DNA from: a virus
Strand: one strand, 5' to 3'
Virus record (IMG/VR): IMGVR_UViG_3300044653_000068
Span: 51,257 to 115,256 of that record
DNA length: 64,000 bases
Each line of letters opens with the position of its first letter. Positions within the stretch are counted from its first letter, which is position 1. Position numbers and translations under genes: made by a program. Of this stretch, positions 43,925 through 52,429 are shown in pieces. The notes under the pieces are model-generated. The model saw only the letters and a program-made list of their open reading frames with translations, was not told where the DNA came from and made no database searches.

Positions 43925-46269
43925 GCCCCGTGCAACAGCGGTAAGTAGCTGAACATTCCGGCCTTCAGGCTGAGCGGTCGGTTGCGGCCGGCGCTGTGCT
44001 TGTTGGCCGGGTAGCCCATCTGGGTGAGCCGGGTTCCGAATTTGGTGTTGGTCATGATCTCGGAGCGGGCCAGGTTGTTGCGGACGCCCCACGCCACGAA
44101 CGCCTCGTAGAGCTGCCCGCCCGGGGTGCTGCCCTTCGGCTCGCACCCGTCGTGCACGAACCGGGCGACGTGATCCTGCTCGGTGACGGCCTCCGCGAAC
44201 GGGGTCAGCGCCTCGGCCGCCATGTCGGTCAGGGAGGGGTCCGCCATCACCCTGCTGGCCCGCTGCATCATCTCCCACAGCACCGCCGGGGCCTCGGCCT
44301 TCCAGGCGTCCGACAGGCCGCTGTGCCCGTCCCAGATCTTCCTGGACACCGCGCCGATCCGCTTCCTGTCCCCGGGGATGGGAAGATAGCGCACGCGCAC
44401 CGCCCAGACGTTCTCGTCGGTCAGCGGCAGGTCGTCGTTGCCCGCCAGCAGCAGGGTGTGCTGCATGGTGAACGTGACCGGCATCTTGCCGTTGACCGCG
44501 CGCCCGGTGAGCTTCCCGCCGCCTGACAGGTTCTTCAGCTTCTCGGTGGCGATCTTGGACGCGGGCGGCGTCTCGTCCATCCACACCAGGCGCTTGCCCT
44601 TCAGCCGCAGGAACGTCTCGTCGTGCCCGGTGCGGCCCGTCAGGATCTGCGCCGGGAGCTGCTCCGCGTACGACCCGAGCAGGTCCACCAGGACCATGAG
44701 GCGCGTCGTCTTGCCCATGTTGCCGTCGCTCTTGAAGTTGGGCAGCAGCTTGTTGCCGCCGCGCAGCACCGACGCCAGGACGTTGAGCGCGTACTCCCGC
44801 AGCTCCTTGTCCGGCCACTGGGCCGCGTTCAGCTCGTCCCACAGCGGGGTCTCCCCCGTGCCGGGGACATAGCCGGCCGACAGTAGGTGCGGGGTGCCCG
44901 GATCGACGTCGGCCGTCTCCAGGGTGCGCAGGTCGTACGGCGTGCCGCCGGCCCAGAACACGCGGCCGTCCGCGTCCATGTCCATCTCCCGCAGGCGCGG
45001 CTCCAGGTTGGGCCAGAGCGCCCGCATCTTGGCGGCGACCCTGCCGGAGGTGGCGGACATGTGCAGGTAGCTGTAGAGCTTCTTGTCGAGTTCCTCGGGG
45101 TCGGGCGCGGTGCCGGGCATCGCCGGGCTCTTGCCGTCCCAGTTGGAGTCCTTGGGACGGGGCACCAGGTCGGCCACGCGGGCGACGACGGACGGGCACG
45201 GGTCCTCCGGGCAGCGCTCCCAGTGGTCGCCCACCCGCTGGAAGTGGTCGCCCGTGTCGGCGGCGTAGGCGTACCCCATCGCCAGGCCGTAGCCCAGCAC
45301 CTGCTTGGCTAGCCACTGGTCGTTGCCGTAGGTGATGGCGAGCGCCGGCCGGTCCGGCTCCGGGGTCGCGTACACCTCCTGCCGTTCCTGCCGGCCCTGC
45401 TCCGCCGCCTCGGCCGCAGCGCGCTCGCGCTCCGCCAGCTCCGCGACCAGGCCCTCGTAGCCGCCCCGGTGGAAGGCGCCCCAGAACTCCCGCTCCCGCC
45501 GCTCGCCCTCGTCCACCTTGCGCTGGGCGCTGGAGATCTTGGTCTCGATCTGGCGCGGCGTCCACGGCTCCGAGATCGGCTTGAGGATGATGTTCAGCCG
45601 GTCGTGAATCTGGTCCTCGTCCAGCCCGTTCGCCACCATGGACATGATGTCGGCGGTGAGCTGGCTGTCCCCGGTGATCTCGTAGTTGTCGTCCTCCCAC
45701 GTGCCGGCCGTGGTGCCGTCGCCCTGCCCGGTCCGCTGCTTGCGCGGCTCGGCGACCAGCGCCCTCATCAGGGCCTCGGTCGCGACGATCCACGGCCGGC
45801 CGGTCGCGGTGTACCTGGTCCCGGTGTGATGGACGCCCTCGACGTAGGTGAACCCGGCGGACTTGACGTCGCCCCAGGCGGTCTGCCCCTGCGCGGGCCA
45901 CCAGCCGGCCAGCTCCCCCGGCACCTGGACCATGATGTGCGACCGGACAGCGCCCTCGGGCGTGACCCGCCGCGAGGTGACGATCGCGTCCAGGTCCTCG
46001 CCGAGGATGTCGGCCGCGTGACTGGCGGCCCAGTGCTCAGGGTGGTCGATGTCGATGCCTATGGTGCGCGACGTGCGCGAGCACGCGATACCCCACTGCC
46101 ACTGGCCGTGCTCGGCGTGCGGGGGCTTGCCCTGCGCGTGCTTCTCGCCGGCCCGCTGCGCGCCGTAGGGGATCTTCTCGTACGACCCCACGTCGGCGCT
46201 GGCCACCTTCGACCCGTCAACGGCGTTGTACCAGCGTATCCAGGAAGGCGCAAAGGGCTGAACAGTCAC
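43792..46269 (-). CDS. primase-polymerase / superfamily 3-type helicase fusion
   Basis: 825 residues. N terminus is a prim-pol fold: TIGIDIDHPEHW (69-80, catalytic Asp pair), SHIMVQVPG and YVEGVHHTGTRY. A long middle leads to a helicase domain with Walker A SDGNMGKTT (514-522), Walker B RLVWMDE (560-566) and HTLLLAGNDDLPLTD sensor, as in D5/SF3 phage helicases. It makes primers and unwinds DNA at the fork. The C-terminal 45 residues overlap the BRO-N gene by 133 nt and read poorly, so an indel may hide the true stop. Confidence 0.88.
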   Translation of the reverse strand: MTVQPFAPSWIRWYNAVDGSKVASADVGSYEKIPYGAQRAGEKHAQGKPPHAEHGQWQWGIACSRTSRTIGIDIDHPEHWAASHAADILGEDLDAIVTSRRVTPEGAVRSHIMVQVPGELAGWWPAQGQTAWGDVKSAGFTYVEGVHHTGTRYTATGRPWIVATEALMRALVAEPRKQRTGQGDGTTAGTWEDDNYEITGDSQLTADIMSMVANGLDEDQIHDRLNIILKPISEPWTPRQIETKISSAQRKVDEGERREREFWGAFHRGGYEGLVAELAERERAAAEAAEQGRQERQEVYATPEPDRPALAITYGNDQWLAKQVLGYGLAMGYAYAADTGDHFQRVGDHWERCPEDPCPSVVARVADLVPRPKDSNWDGKSPAMPGTAPDPEELDKKLYSYLHMSATSGRVAAKMRALWPNLEPRLREMDMDADGRVFWAGGTPYDLRTLETADVDPGTPHLLSAGYVPGTGETPLWDELNAAQWPDKELREYALNVLASVLRGGNKLLPNFKSDGNMGKTTRLMVLVDLLGSYAEQLPAQILTGRTGHDETFLRLKGKRLVWMDETPPASKIATEKLKNLSGGGKLTGRAVNGKMPVTFTMQHTLLLAGNDDLPLTDENVWAVRVRYLPIPGDRKRIGAVSRKIWDGHSGLSDAWKAEAPAVLWEMMQRASRVMADPSLTDMAAEALTPFAEAVTEQDHVARFVHDGCEPKGSTPGGQLYEAFVAWGVRNNLARSEIMTNTKFGTRLTQMGYPANKHSAGRNRPLSLKAGMFSYLPLLHGACQITPAPSWCPSTAARSAPSSTRAGASRTCQTWPVPSASGPTT

Positions 46270-46361
46270 ACGTCACTCCTCAACTCCGCACCGGGGGGTA
46301 TCGACAGCATAGCCCTGTGATCGACGGGAACACAGGGGCGCGTCATGTTGTTCCGCCGGGT

Positions 46362-46577
46362 ATGGACAACAAGACCCCGCCCCCGTCAGCGCCCCCCTTG
46401 ACGGGCATGCCCCCCGGCCCCGGGCCCGACCGGAAGACCCTCGCGCTTGAGCGCATCGCGGACAGCCTGGAGGCGCTGGAGAACCACCTGGTGCCGTTCA
46501 GGAACTTCGACGGCGCGGCGGTGTCCTCGGCCGTGTACCGGAGGCTGCTGGCCGTCCGGAATAAGCCCCGGGAATAA
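46362..46577 (+). CDS. hypothetical 71-residue protein
   Basis: MDNKTPPPSAPPLTGMPPGP then a helix KTLALERIADSLEALENHLV. Pro-rich start and a coiled-coil-like helix of the IADSLE--E type found in many small bacterial and phage proteins. First plus gene after the primase-helicase. A GTG start at 46317 is an alternative. Confidence 0.6.
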   Translation: MDNKTPPPSAPPLTGMPPGPGPDRKTLALERIADSLEALENHLVPFRNFDGAAVSSAVYRRLLAVRNKPRE

Positions 46578-46654
46578 GCTGCGACCGGTCGTAGTTGTGC
46601 ACATCGAAACCCTATGCGGGCAACGGCCCGCGCCCCCTACTGTGGAGGAAGAAC

Positions 46655-47620
46655 ATGCTGGACAACGACCTGTGGGAGCACGTCACTTCCACCGGCACTA
46701 GGCACGGCACCATCGAGGTGACGCCGGAGACGGCCAAGATCATCGTCGCCCGCGTCAGCCCCGAGCCCGGGAAGCAGCGCCCGGTCATCAGGAAGCAGGT
46801 GGAGCGGTACGCGGACCAGATGACCCGGGGCAAGTGGCGGGACATGGCCGGCGGCGACCTGCTGTTCGACTGCGACGGCTACTTCCGTGGCGGGCAGCAC
46901 CGGCTGCTGGCCCAGATGGACTCCGGCGTCACCGTGGCCTACAAGGTCCGCTGGGACCAGGACGAGGACGAGATCGCGGCGGACAACGAGGGCGGCAGGC
47001 CGTGGGCGGCCGTGGACATCGCGGGCGGGGACGCGCCGCACCGGAAGGTCCGCCAGGGCATCGCCACCTCGCTGCTGACCATCGACCACGAGCAGGGCCT
47101 GATCGGGAACCAGCCGACATGGCAGCCCGCCCGGCTGGACGTGGCGGAGGGGGTCAACGACCCGCGCGTCATCCGCGCCGCCGTCCTCGCCCAGGGTTTC
47201 CGCAACTCGATCCCCGGCATCCAGGGCACCTCGATCGGGATCATGTACGCCATGGCCTGCAACGCCAACGGCAGCGGCGGGGAAGTCGCGCCGTACTTCT
47301 TCGAGAAGCTGCGGACAGGGCACGGCCTCTTCCCGGGAGACCCCATCGACACACTGCGGAACATGCTGCTCGGCGTGTCGTTCAGGAACCTGGCGCAGAA
47401 GAAGTGGCAGACCATGTACGTCACCGCCCGCGCGTGGAACTACCACGTGAACGGCGAGAAGGTCGCCAAGCTCCAGCGCTACACCCCGCCCACCAACCTC
47501 CCTCTCCGCATGATCGGCTGGAAGCCCTTCTTCCCGCAGAAGGAAGAGGACAGGGCACTGCGCGCACTGGGCTCGGAGACGATGGTGGCGAGGACCACGA
47601 GGGCGGCGAGGGGCCGGTGA
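46655..47620 (+). CDS. ParB/Srx-like domain protein
   Basis: 321 residues from the ATG behind GGAGGAAGA. IEVTPETAKIIVARVSPEPG, GKWRDMAGGDLLFDCDGYFR and GGQHRLLAQMDSGVTVAYKV match the phage ParB-superfamily pattern (L-FD-DG-F--GQHRL-A---SG). These proteins are linked to DNA partition, nuclease or nucleotide-hydrolysing activities, and are common beside phage replication genes. The C-terminal half is helical with no known domain. Confidence 0.7.
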   Translation: MLDNDLWEHVTSTGTRHGTIEVTPETAKIIVARVSPEPGKQRPVIRKQVERYADQMTRGKWRDMAGGDLLFDCDGYFRGGQHRLLAQMDSGVTVAYKVRWDQDEDEIAADNEGGRPWAAVDIAGGDAPHRKVRQGIATSLLTIDHEQGLIGNQPTWQPARLDVAEGVNDPRVIRAAVLAQGFRNSIPGIQGTSIGIMYAMACNANGSGGEVAPYFFEKLRTGHGLFPGDPIDTLRNMLLGVSFRNLAQKKWQTMYVTARAWNYHVNGEKVAKLQRYTPPTNLPLRMIGWKPFFPQKEEDRALRALGSETMVARTTRAARGR

Positions 47621-47919
47621 GCACCACGATCACCCGGGCCGCGCTGGCGCAGTTTGTCGCCGAGGGCATCGCGCACCAGAACGCGGGATCGTGGCCGTTC
47701 ACCCCGGCGGAGGAGGACGCGCTCCGCGAGGTAGCCCGGACGACGCCCCGGGTGGCGTGGGGGCAGACGACGGCAGACCCGGACGGCTGCGGCTGCCCGC
47801 TCACCCAGGCGGGCATAATCGTCACGGGCACCAACTCCCTCTTCTGGGGGACGTTCGACAAGGCGCTGTGGGACAAGGCGCGGGCGGCGGCGGGCGTGCT
47901 GACGGTGACCGATGACTGA
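47617..47919 (+). CDS. hypothetical 100-residue protein
   Basis: GTGA-coupled MSTTITRAALAQFVAEGIAH then FTPAEEDALREVARTTPRVA and ADPDGCGCPLTQAGIIV. Helical with one CxC. Unknown. Confidence 0.6.
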   Translation: MSTTITRAALAQFVAEGIAHQNAGSWPFTPAEEDALREVARTTPRVAWGQTTADPDGCGCPLTQAGIIVTGTNSLFWGTFDKALWDKARAAAGVLTVTDD

Positions 47920-48424
47920 CCCCCGGAGCGGGGGGCCGGGGTCGTGCTCGCTCTGCCTCGCGGCGGGGCCGCACGCCCATCCCGCTCCCGGTGTTTTCGC
48001 TCCCGCTCCCTTCCCTGCGCCCGTGCCCCAGCCGAAAGTCAAGAAGCGGGTGAAGGTCGAGCCGGAGGAGGGCGGCGAGCTGGAGCAGTTCCTGATCGCC
48101 AACACGGCGGCGGCGAGCGCGGCGAAGGAGGCGGGCGAGTCGGCGGAGGAGTGGAAGCTGGCCGTCAAGACCTGGCTGCTGTCGCTGTTCCCGCCGCTTG
48201 CTGACGGCACCCCCAACCCGGATATGCCCGACGCGTTCGACGTCACGGCGGACCCGCACGGCCGCTACCCGGGCTACACCATGACGCTGAAGGAGGGCCA
48301 CCACCTCGACGCCGATCGCATGAGGCTGGACGGGGTGTACGACTCCATCCACGGGGCGTACGACGTGCCGAACAAGCCCTCGTGGGAGCTGCGGCCGGAC
48401 GCGCAGGGGAGGAAGCCGAGGTGA
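47912..48424 (+). CDS. hypothetical 170-residue protein
   Basis: A Cys/His start (CSLCLAAGPHAHP), a Pro/Lys linker, an Ala/Glu helix region (EQFLIANTAAASAAKEAGES) and a beta end (HGRYPGYTMTLKEGHHLDAD). Overlaps both neighbours. Unknown. Confidence 0.55.
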   Translation: MTDPRSGGPGSCSLCLAAGPHAHPAPGVFAPAPFPAPVPQPKVKKRVKVEPEEGGELEQFLIANTAAASAAKEAGESAEEWKLAVKTWLLSLFPPLADGTPNPDMPDAFDVTADPHGRYPGYTMTLKEGHHLDADRMRLDGVYDSIHGAYDVPNKPSWELRPDAQGRKPR

Positions 48425-48582
48425 GTCACGAGTACAGGTACTGGGTGTTCCGAACGGAAAAGCACGGCCGGATCACGTACTGGCAGATCGAGAAGTGGCC
48501 CGTGTACGCCATCTGCCTCAACCTGCTGATCATCCTCGGCATCCTCGTCTGGTGGATCGTGAAGTTACGTAACGACAAGTGA
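48421..48582 (+). CDS. single-span membrane protein
   Basis: GTGA-coupled 53 residues: MSHEYRYWVFRTEKHGRITY then a helix PVYAICLNLLIILGILVWWI and VKLRNDK. Unknown. Confidence 0.6.
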   Translation: MSHEYRYWVFRTEKHGRITYWQIEKWPVYAICLNLLIILGILVWWIVKLRNDK

Positions 48583-48594
48583 AGTGAGGCAGCA

Positions 48595-49083
48595 ATGGCA
48601 GACGTCACGACGGACCGCAAGAACGGCGGGATGCCCGAGTGGGCGCTCGTGCGGTCGTACTGGGTGAACAACGGCGGGAGGCGGTTCCTCACGAGGCTCA
48701 TCCTCGTCCGGACGCCCTTCGGCGGCGTCGAGGTCACCCGCATCCACACCGACGACAACGCCCGCCCGCACCCGCACGATCACAGCCGCAGCTTCGTGTC
48801 CTTCAAGCTCGGCTCCTACGACGAGTGGGTGTACCACGACCCGGGGGACCTGGCCGTGCGCAGGTTCCGGCGGCACCGCCGGCTCTCGGCCCACCTGATG
48901 CGCGTCTCGGCGGCGCACACCATCACGCGGGTGAGCCCCCGCCTGGTGACGGTCACGCTCCTCGGCCCGCGCCGTCAGCGCTCCAGCTACTGGACGCCGG
49001 ACGGGAAGCGGCCCTCCGGGGCCAACCCGGACAGGGAAGGAGGCGATGATGGCGGCGCTGTACGAGTACCGGCTGGTCTCTGA
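48595..49083 (+). CDS. cupin-like protein B
   Basis: 162 residues. VTRIHTDDNARPHPHDHSRS then FVSFKLGSYDEW carries the same HxHDH metal motif and following beta strand as the protein at 42377 (HDHPWWFVTLVVRGGYTDF), so they are probably distant paralogs. SAAHTITRVSPRLVTVTLLG and SYWTPDGKR correspond to its end. The C-terminal 15 residues overlap the next gene and look random. AAGTGAGGCAGC is upstream. Confidence 0.65.
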   Translation: MADVTTDRKNGGMPEWALVRSYWVNNGGRRFLTRLILVRTPFGGVEVTRIHTDDNARPHPHDHSRSFVSFKLGSYDEWVYHDPGDLAVRRFRRHRRLSAHLMRVSAAHTITRVSPRLVTVTLLGPRRQRSSYWTPDGKRPSGANPDREGGDDGGAVRVPAGL

Positions 49084-49333
49084 CGGGAAGCCCCCGGTGG
49101 ACGGCGACAGGGGCGGGGTCACCTACGTGGCCCAGGAGGATTTCGTCCGCCTCAACCGGCAGCAGCGCCGCGTGTTCGACGTCATGCAGGACGGGCGGTG
49201 GCGCACGCTGCACGATATCGCCATGCTGACCGGCGATCCCGAGGCGAGCGTCAGCGCGCGGCTGCGCGACTTCCGCAAGCCCGGTTTCGGGGGCTCAACG
49301 GTGGAGAGGCGGCCGGCGTACCGGTCCGAGTGA
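49046..49333 (+). CDS. winged-helix DNA-binding protein, putative
   Basis: 95 residues behind GGAAGGAGGCG. FVRLNRQQRRVFDVMQDGRW then RTLHDIAMLTGDPEASVSAR and LRDFRKPGFGG form a winged helix of the type seen in small phage and restriction-associated regulators (recognition helix EASVSARLRDFR). Likely transcriptional or replication regulator. Confidence 0.65.
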   Translation: MMAALYEYRLVSDGKPPVDGDRGGVTYVAQEDFVRLNRQQRRVFDVMQDGRWRTLHDIAMLTGDPEASVSARLRDFRKPGFGGSTVERRPAYRSE

Positions 49334-49340
49334 GGTGACG

Positions 49341-49604
49341 ATGGCGGCGTGCGGCGAGTGCGGGGCGCGCAAGGGGCACCTGGACGGGTGCTCCCAGAAG
49401 GCGAGGCAGAAGCGGGGCGGAAGGCAGCCGGGCAGGGACCGCGAGAACGAGCGCGGCGGCCGGGAGCCACGGCGCGCGAAGTTGTGCATGCAGACGGACG
49501 GCGGCTCCAATGAGCCGGAGCACCGGGGCATGAGGCACGTGTGCGCCCAGGATAAGGGCCATGGGGGCAGTCATCGGTGCTCGGGGTGCTCGCACGCCTG
49601 GTAA
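49341..49604 (+). CDS. hypothetical basic zinc-binding protein
   Basis: 87 residues, MAACGECGARKGHLDGCSQK then a very basic stretch (RQKRGGRQPGRDRENERGGR) and a Cys/His end (MRHVCAQDKGHGGSHRCSGC). Two likely zinc sites joined by a basic linker; nucleic-acid binding is likely. Confidence 0.55.
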   Translation: MAACGECGARKGHLDGCSQKARQKRGGRQPGRDRENERGGREPRRAKLCMQTDGGSNEPEHRGMRHVCAQDKGHGGSHRCSGCSHAW

Positions 49605-49667
49605 CCGCCTCCGGCTGCCAGGCGCGCGAGATCCCGGAAAGTCAGAGGGCCGCTGTAGAGTTGCCCC

Positions 49668-50537
49668 ATGCCGCCCCTGAACCGCCTGGAGCAATTCGCG
49701 AGCGCGCCCACGGTCTCCCCTCTGCTCGCCCAGAGCGGCAACAGCCCGTGGGCGCAGCGCTATTCGCAGGAGCTGAAGGACGTGGTGCTGCGGTACGCCG
49801 CGCGCCTGCCCCGCAACGTCCAGCGCCGTCTCGGCCCGAGCGAGCTGGGTCACGTGTGCGACCGCCAGGTGGTCGGGAAGATGGCCGGGGTCACGTTCGG
49901 GGGCTCGGCGGGCGCGGTCGGCGGCATGTACGCCTGGGCGTCGGTGGTGGGCACCGCCATTCACGCGTTCCTGGAGCAGGCGTTCACCTGGGACAGCGAG
50001 CAGGGGCTCAACCCGGCCCGGTGGCTCACGGAGCAGAGGGTGACGCCCGATCCCGGCGCGGCGGAGCCCCACCCGGGCACGGCCGACCTGTACGACGTCA
50101 CCTACCGGGCCGTGGTCGATCACAAGGGCCAGTCGGAGGCGGTGCGGGCCCGGCTGCGGAAGGACGGGCCGCCGCTCCACTACTTCCTCCAGCTGCTGTT
50201 CTACGCGATCGGCTACGCGCAGCTCGGGTTTGACGTGCGCCGTGTCGCGCTCGTGTCCTGGCCCCGCACCAAGTCCACCCTCGATGACATCTACGTGTGG
50301 GAGCGCCAGATCACGGCGGCCGACCTGGCGCTGGCCCTGGAGTACCTGGAGCGGACGAAGGTCCGCGAGCAGGCGGCGGGCTACGTGGCGCAGGGGGCGA
50401 TGTCGCTGTGGGACGTGCCCGCCGCGCCCAGCGCCGAGGACTGCGAGTTCTGCCCGCTGTACAACGCCGCCGCGCTGCGCGAGGGCACCAGCCAGGGCTG
50501 CCCCGGCACGTCCATGCTGAGGAAGAGGTACGCATGA
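49668..50537 (+). CDS. Cas4/RecB-like PD-(D/E)XK nuclease
   Basis: 289 residues. GTAIHAFLEQAF is the helix before the core; HPGTADLYDVTYRAVVDHKG supplies the catalytic Asp and D-x-K (VVDHKG); YFLQLLFYAIGYAQLGFDVR is the conserved Q helix (LQLLFYAIG). A late Cys group (CEFCPLYN and a final GCPG) plus CDRQVVG near the start could bind an Fe-S cluster as in Cas4. Family members are 5'-3' exonucleases in phage recombination or DNA degradation. No CRISPR array is near. Confidence 0.8.
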   Translation: MPPLNRLEQFASAPTVSPLLAQSGNSPWAQRYSQELKDVVLRYAARLPRNVQRRLGPSELGHVCDRQVVGKMAGVTFGGSAGAVGGMYAWASVVGTAIHAFLEQAFTWDSEQGLNPARWLTEQRVTPDPGAAEPHPGTADLYDVTYRAVVDHKGQSEAVRARLRKDGPPLHYFLQLLFYAIGYAQLGFDVRRVALVSWPRTKSTLDDIYVWERQITAADLALALEYLERTKVREQAAGYVAQGAMSLWDVPAAPSAEDCEFCPLYNAAALREGTSQGCPGTSMLRKRYA

Positions 50538-50650
50538 GCTGGCGGGACTTCTGGCTGGGCGTGGCGCTGCCCACGGTGCTCCTCATGGCCGGCCTGACCC
50601 TCCTCGTGTTCCTCGCCCACGGATGCTCGGCCGGGCCGGTGACGCGGTGA
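50534..50650 (+). CDS. 38-residue membrane protein
   Basis: ATGA-coupled MSWRDFWLGVALPTVLLMAG then LTLLVFLAHGCSAGPVTR, one membrane helix, with a Cys that could be lipidated. Unknown. Confidence 0.5.
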   Translation: MSWRDFWLGVALPTVLLMAGLTLLVFLAHGCSAGPVTR

Positions 50651-50826
50651 GCCTGGCCTTCTGCTGCGAGATCTGCTGCTGCGACACCCCTCGCTGGGCG
50701 ATCGAGCGGCATGGCGACGCGGTTGTCACCTGGTCGTGCTCGGCCCACCTGCCCGAGGTGTGCGAGCGGCTCCAGCGCCCCGGGGAGCAGACGAAGCTGA
50801 CGATGATGGCGAGGGCTCTGACGTGA
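50647..50826 (+). CDS. small Cys-rich protein
   Basis: GTGA-coupled 59 residues: MSLAFCCEICCCDTPRWAIE, CSAHLPEVCERLQRPGEQTK. CxxC plus C-x2-H resembles the CDRC...CGHH zinc ribbon at 23032. Probably zinc-binding. Confidence 0.55.
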   Translation: MSLAFCCEICCCDTPRWAIERHGDAVVTWSCSAHLPEVCERLQRPGEQTKLTMMARALT

Positions 50827-50839
50827 GGAAGAGGTACGC

Positions 50840-50974
50840 ATGACGAAGTTCGCCGTCGAGGTCACCGGGTACTGGGGCGGCCTTGAGCCTCCTACGGCCG
50901 AGGATATGCGCGCTGCGCTTGAGTACTGGGGCATGGACGTGACGTTGATCGAGGTAACGCCGCCGAAAGGTTGA
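50840..50974 (+). CDS. hypothetical 44-residue protein
   Basis: GAGGAAGAGG precedes ATG: MTKFAVEVTGYWGGLEPPTA then EDMRAALEYWGMDVTLIEVT. A compact beta-alpha-beta unit similar to very small phage proteins. Its stop codon overlaps the TTGACA box of the next promoter. Confidence 0.6.
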   Translation: MTKFAVEVTGYWGGLEPPTAEDMRAALEYWGMDVTLIEVTPPKG

Positions 50975-51001
50975 CAGCGGGCGGGAAGGGCGCGGTACTG
51001 T
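50971..51001 (+). promoter_or_regulatory. possible promoter for the proline-rich protein
   Basis: TTGACA (50971) and TACTGT (50996) with a 19-nt gap precede a 107-nt leader before the ATG at 51109. The -35 is a perfect consensus; the spacing is long. GGTACTGTG also occurs before the secreted gene at 33746. Confidence 0.4.
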
Positions 51002-51108
51002 GGCGAGTGCCCCGCTGGGAAGCGGAGGCCGCGTAAGCCCCGGGTGGCACCGGGCCGCACTCAACTGTCAACTGGCCTTCCGCGACTGACTCTTCCCAAG
51101 GGACACTG

Positions 51109-52311
51109 ATGACTTACCCGCAGCCTCCTTACCCGCCGCAGCAGCAGCCCGCCGGGTACCCGCAGCCGGGGTACGCTCCCCAGCCCGGGTACCCGGTGCA
51201 GCCCCAGTACGCGCCCCAGGTGCAGTACGCCCCGCAGCCCCAGTACGCCCCGCAGCAGCCTCCCGCGCCCGCCGGCCCGCCGGCCGCCCGCGCCACGCTC
51301 GCCGAGTTCATGGACCAGCCGACCGGGGGCGGCGGCGCTGCGATCACCAAGTTCTTCGGCGGCCCCCCGCCGCGCCCGCAGGGCTCCTGGCTCCAGATGC
51401 AGGTGCAGCGCGACCTCATCCCCTCCGACGTGGAGCACCAGAAGGACGACGCCGGGGTTCTCCAGTACTTCAAGCGCAACAACCAGCCCGACTTCAGCCG
51501 GCCGAAGCTGGTGCTGGTCATCAAGACGAACCTGCTCGCCTCCAGCGACCCGGCCGGCGCGCAGCAGGTGTTCACGGACGGCATGGCGTCGATCTGGCTG
51601 AAGGGCGTCACCAAGGACGCGCTCGTCGCGGCCATCGGCCAGGCCGGGCTCCCGAACCCCGACAAGATCCTCGCGTCGGGGAAGATCGGCGGCGCGGTCA
51701 TCACCATGGTCTCGGCCGGCGAGAAGCCCTCCAGCCGCCCCATGTACTCCGCGACCAAGCTGTACAACTTCACGTACCAGCCCGGCGGCCGCGAGATGGA
51801 GGCGTTCGAGGACCCTACTCCGCAGGCCGTCTCCGCCACTGCGTCTGCGGCCCCGGCCTTGCCTCCGGCCATGTCTTCTGCACCCCTGGCCCCGCCTGCT
51901 ACCGAGTACGCGATGACGGCCCCTGCGCAGTACCAGCAGACGCCTGCCCCGGCTGCCCCGCCATCTATTTCGGCGCCCCCTGCCCCGGCTGCCCCCGCGC
52001 CTAGCGCGCCCCCGGTGCCTGCGGCGGCCTATCCGCTTCCTGCTCCTCCTGCCCCTCCTGCCCCTCCTGCCCCTCCTGCCCCTCCCGCCCCTCCCGCCCC
52101 GAACGGTTACGCGCCCCCGGCTCCGCCGCAGGTCAACCCCGGCTACGGCCAGGTTCAGGGACCGCCCGCCGACCCGGCTCGGTACCAGCAGCTCCCGCCG
52201 GTCCCGGGTCAGCCCCCGATGCCGCCTGCGCCCCCTGCTCCTCCCGGCCAGCCGCCGATGTCCGCCGAGATGCAGGCCACCCTCGCCCGGCTGCACGGCC
52301 AGACCCAGTAG
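51109..52311 (+). CDS. proline-rich protein with a central folded domain
   Basis: 400 residues. The first 60 are Tyr/Gln/Pro repeats (YAPQPQYAPQ-type), residues about 64-220 form a folded domain (FFGGPPPRPQGSWLQMQVQR, LVLVIKTNLLASSDPAGAQQ, KILASGKIGGAVITMVSAGE), and the last 170 are Ala/Pro repeats coded by a 9-nt tandem unit near 52038-52100. The core has the look of an OB or single-strand-binding fold; with its place beside Cas4-like and SNF2 genes, a DNA-binding role is plausible but unproven. The disordered flanks could drive condensation. No homology assigned. Confidence 0.55.
   Translation: MTYPQPPYPPQQQPAGYPQPGYAPQPGYPVQPQYAPQVQYAPQPQYAPQQPPAPAGPPAARATLAEFMDQPTGGGGAAITKFFGGPPPRPQGSWLQMQVQRDLIPSDVEHQKDDAGVLQYFKRNNQPDFSRPKLVLVIKTNLLASSDPAGAQQVFTDGMASIWLKGVTKDALVAAIGQAGLPNPDKILASGKIGGAVITMVSAGEKPSSRPMYSATKLYNFTYQPGGREMEAFEDPTPQAVSATASAAPALPPAMSSAPLAPPATEYAMTAPAQYQQTPAPAAPPSISAPPAPAAPAPSAPPVPAAAYPLPAPPAPPAPPAPPAPPAPPAPNGYAPPAPPQVNPGYGQVQGPPADPARYQQLPPVPGQPPMPPAPPAPPGQPPMSAEMQATLARLHGQTQ
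52038..52106. repeat. 9-nt tandem repeat coding for Ala-Pro-Pro
   Basis: CCTCCTGCC (later CCTCCCGCC) is repeated about seven times in frame inside the proline-rich gene. Such a tract is prone to slippage and length change between isolates. Confidence 0.75.
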
Positions 52312-52395
52312 CCCTCAGGGGAAACGGGGTAAGAGCCCGCCGGGCGAGCTGAACGAGCCCCTGAGGGGGAGTCGGAAAAGCCCCGGCGGGCTCTT
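52312..52395 (+). terminator. intrinsic terminator 1 with interlocked second stem
   Basis: AAGAGCCCGCCGGG (52331-52344) pairs over 14 bp with CCCGGCGGGCTCTT (52382-52395), followed by T and GCTC. A second stem, CCCTCAGGGG (52312-52321) with CCCCTGAGGG (52358-52367), interlocks with it, so a pseudoknot is possible. It ends the proline-rich gene. The following GCTCAGTTCACAGGGCTGTGAGGAGAGG is repeated after terminator 2. Confidence 0.7.
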
Positions 52396-52429
52396 TGCTC
52401 AGTTCACAGGGCTGTGAGGAGAGGTAACA

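Noticed and set aside
45469-46320. Plus-strand 283-residue frame opposite the primase-helicase
   Set aside because: Antisense shadow with low-complexity Arg/Leu/Gly composition; no ribosome site.
49668-50537. Part of a CRISPR-Cas adaptation module
   Set aside because: The Cas4-like nuclease has no cas1 or cas2 nearby and no spaced direct-repeat array is visible in the window; phage exonuclease is the better reading.
51061-52296. Minus-strand 411-residue Arg/Gly-rich frame opposite the proline-rich gene
   Set aside because: Its RGRRG repeats are the mirror of the Pro/Ala repeat DNA; no independent support.
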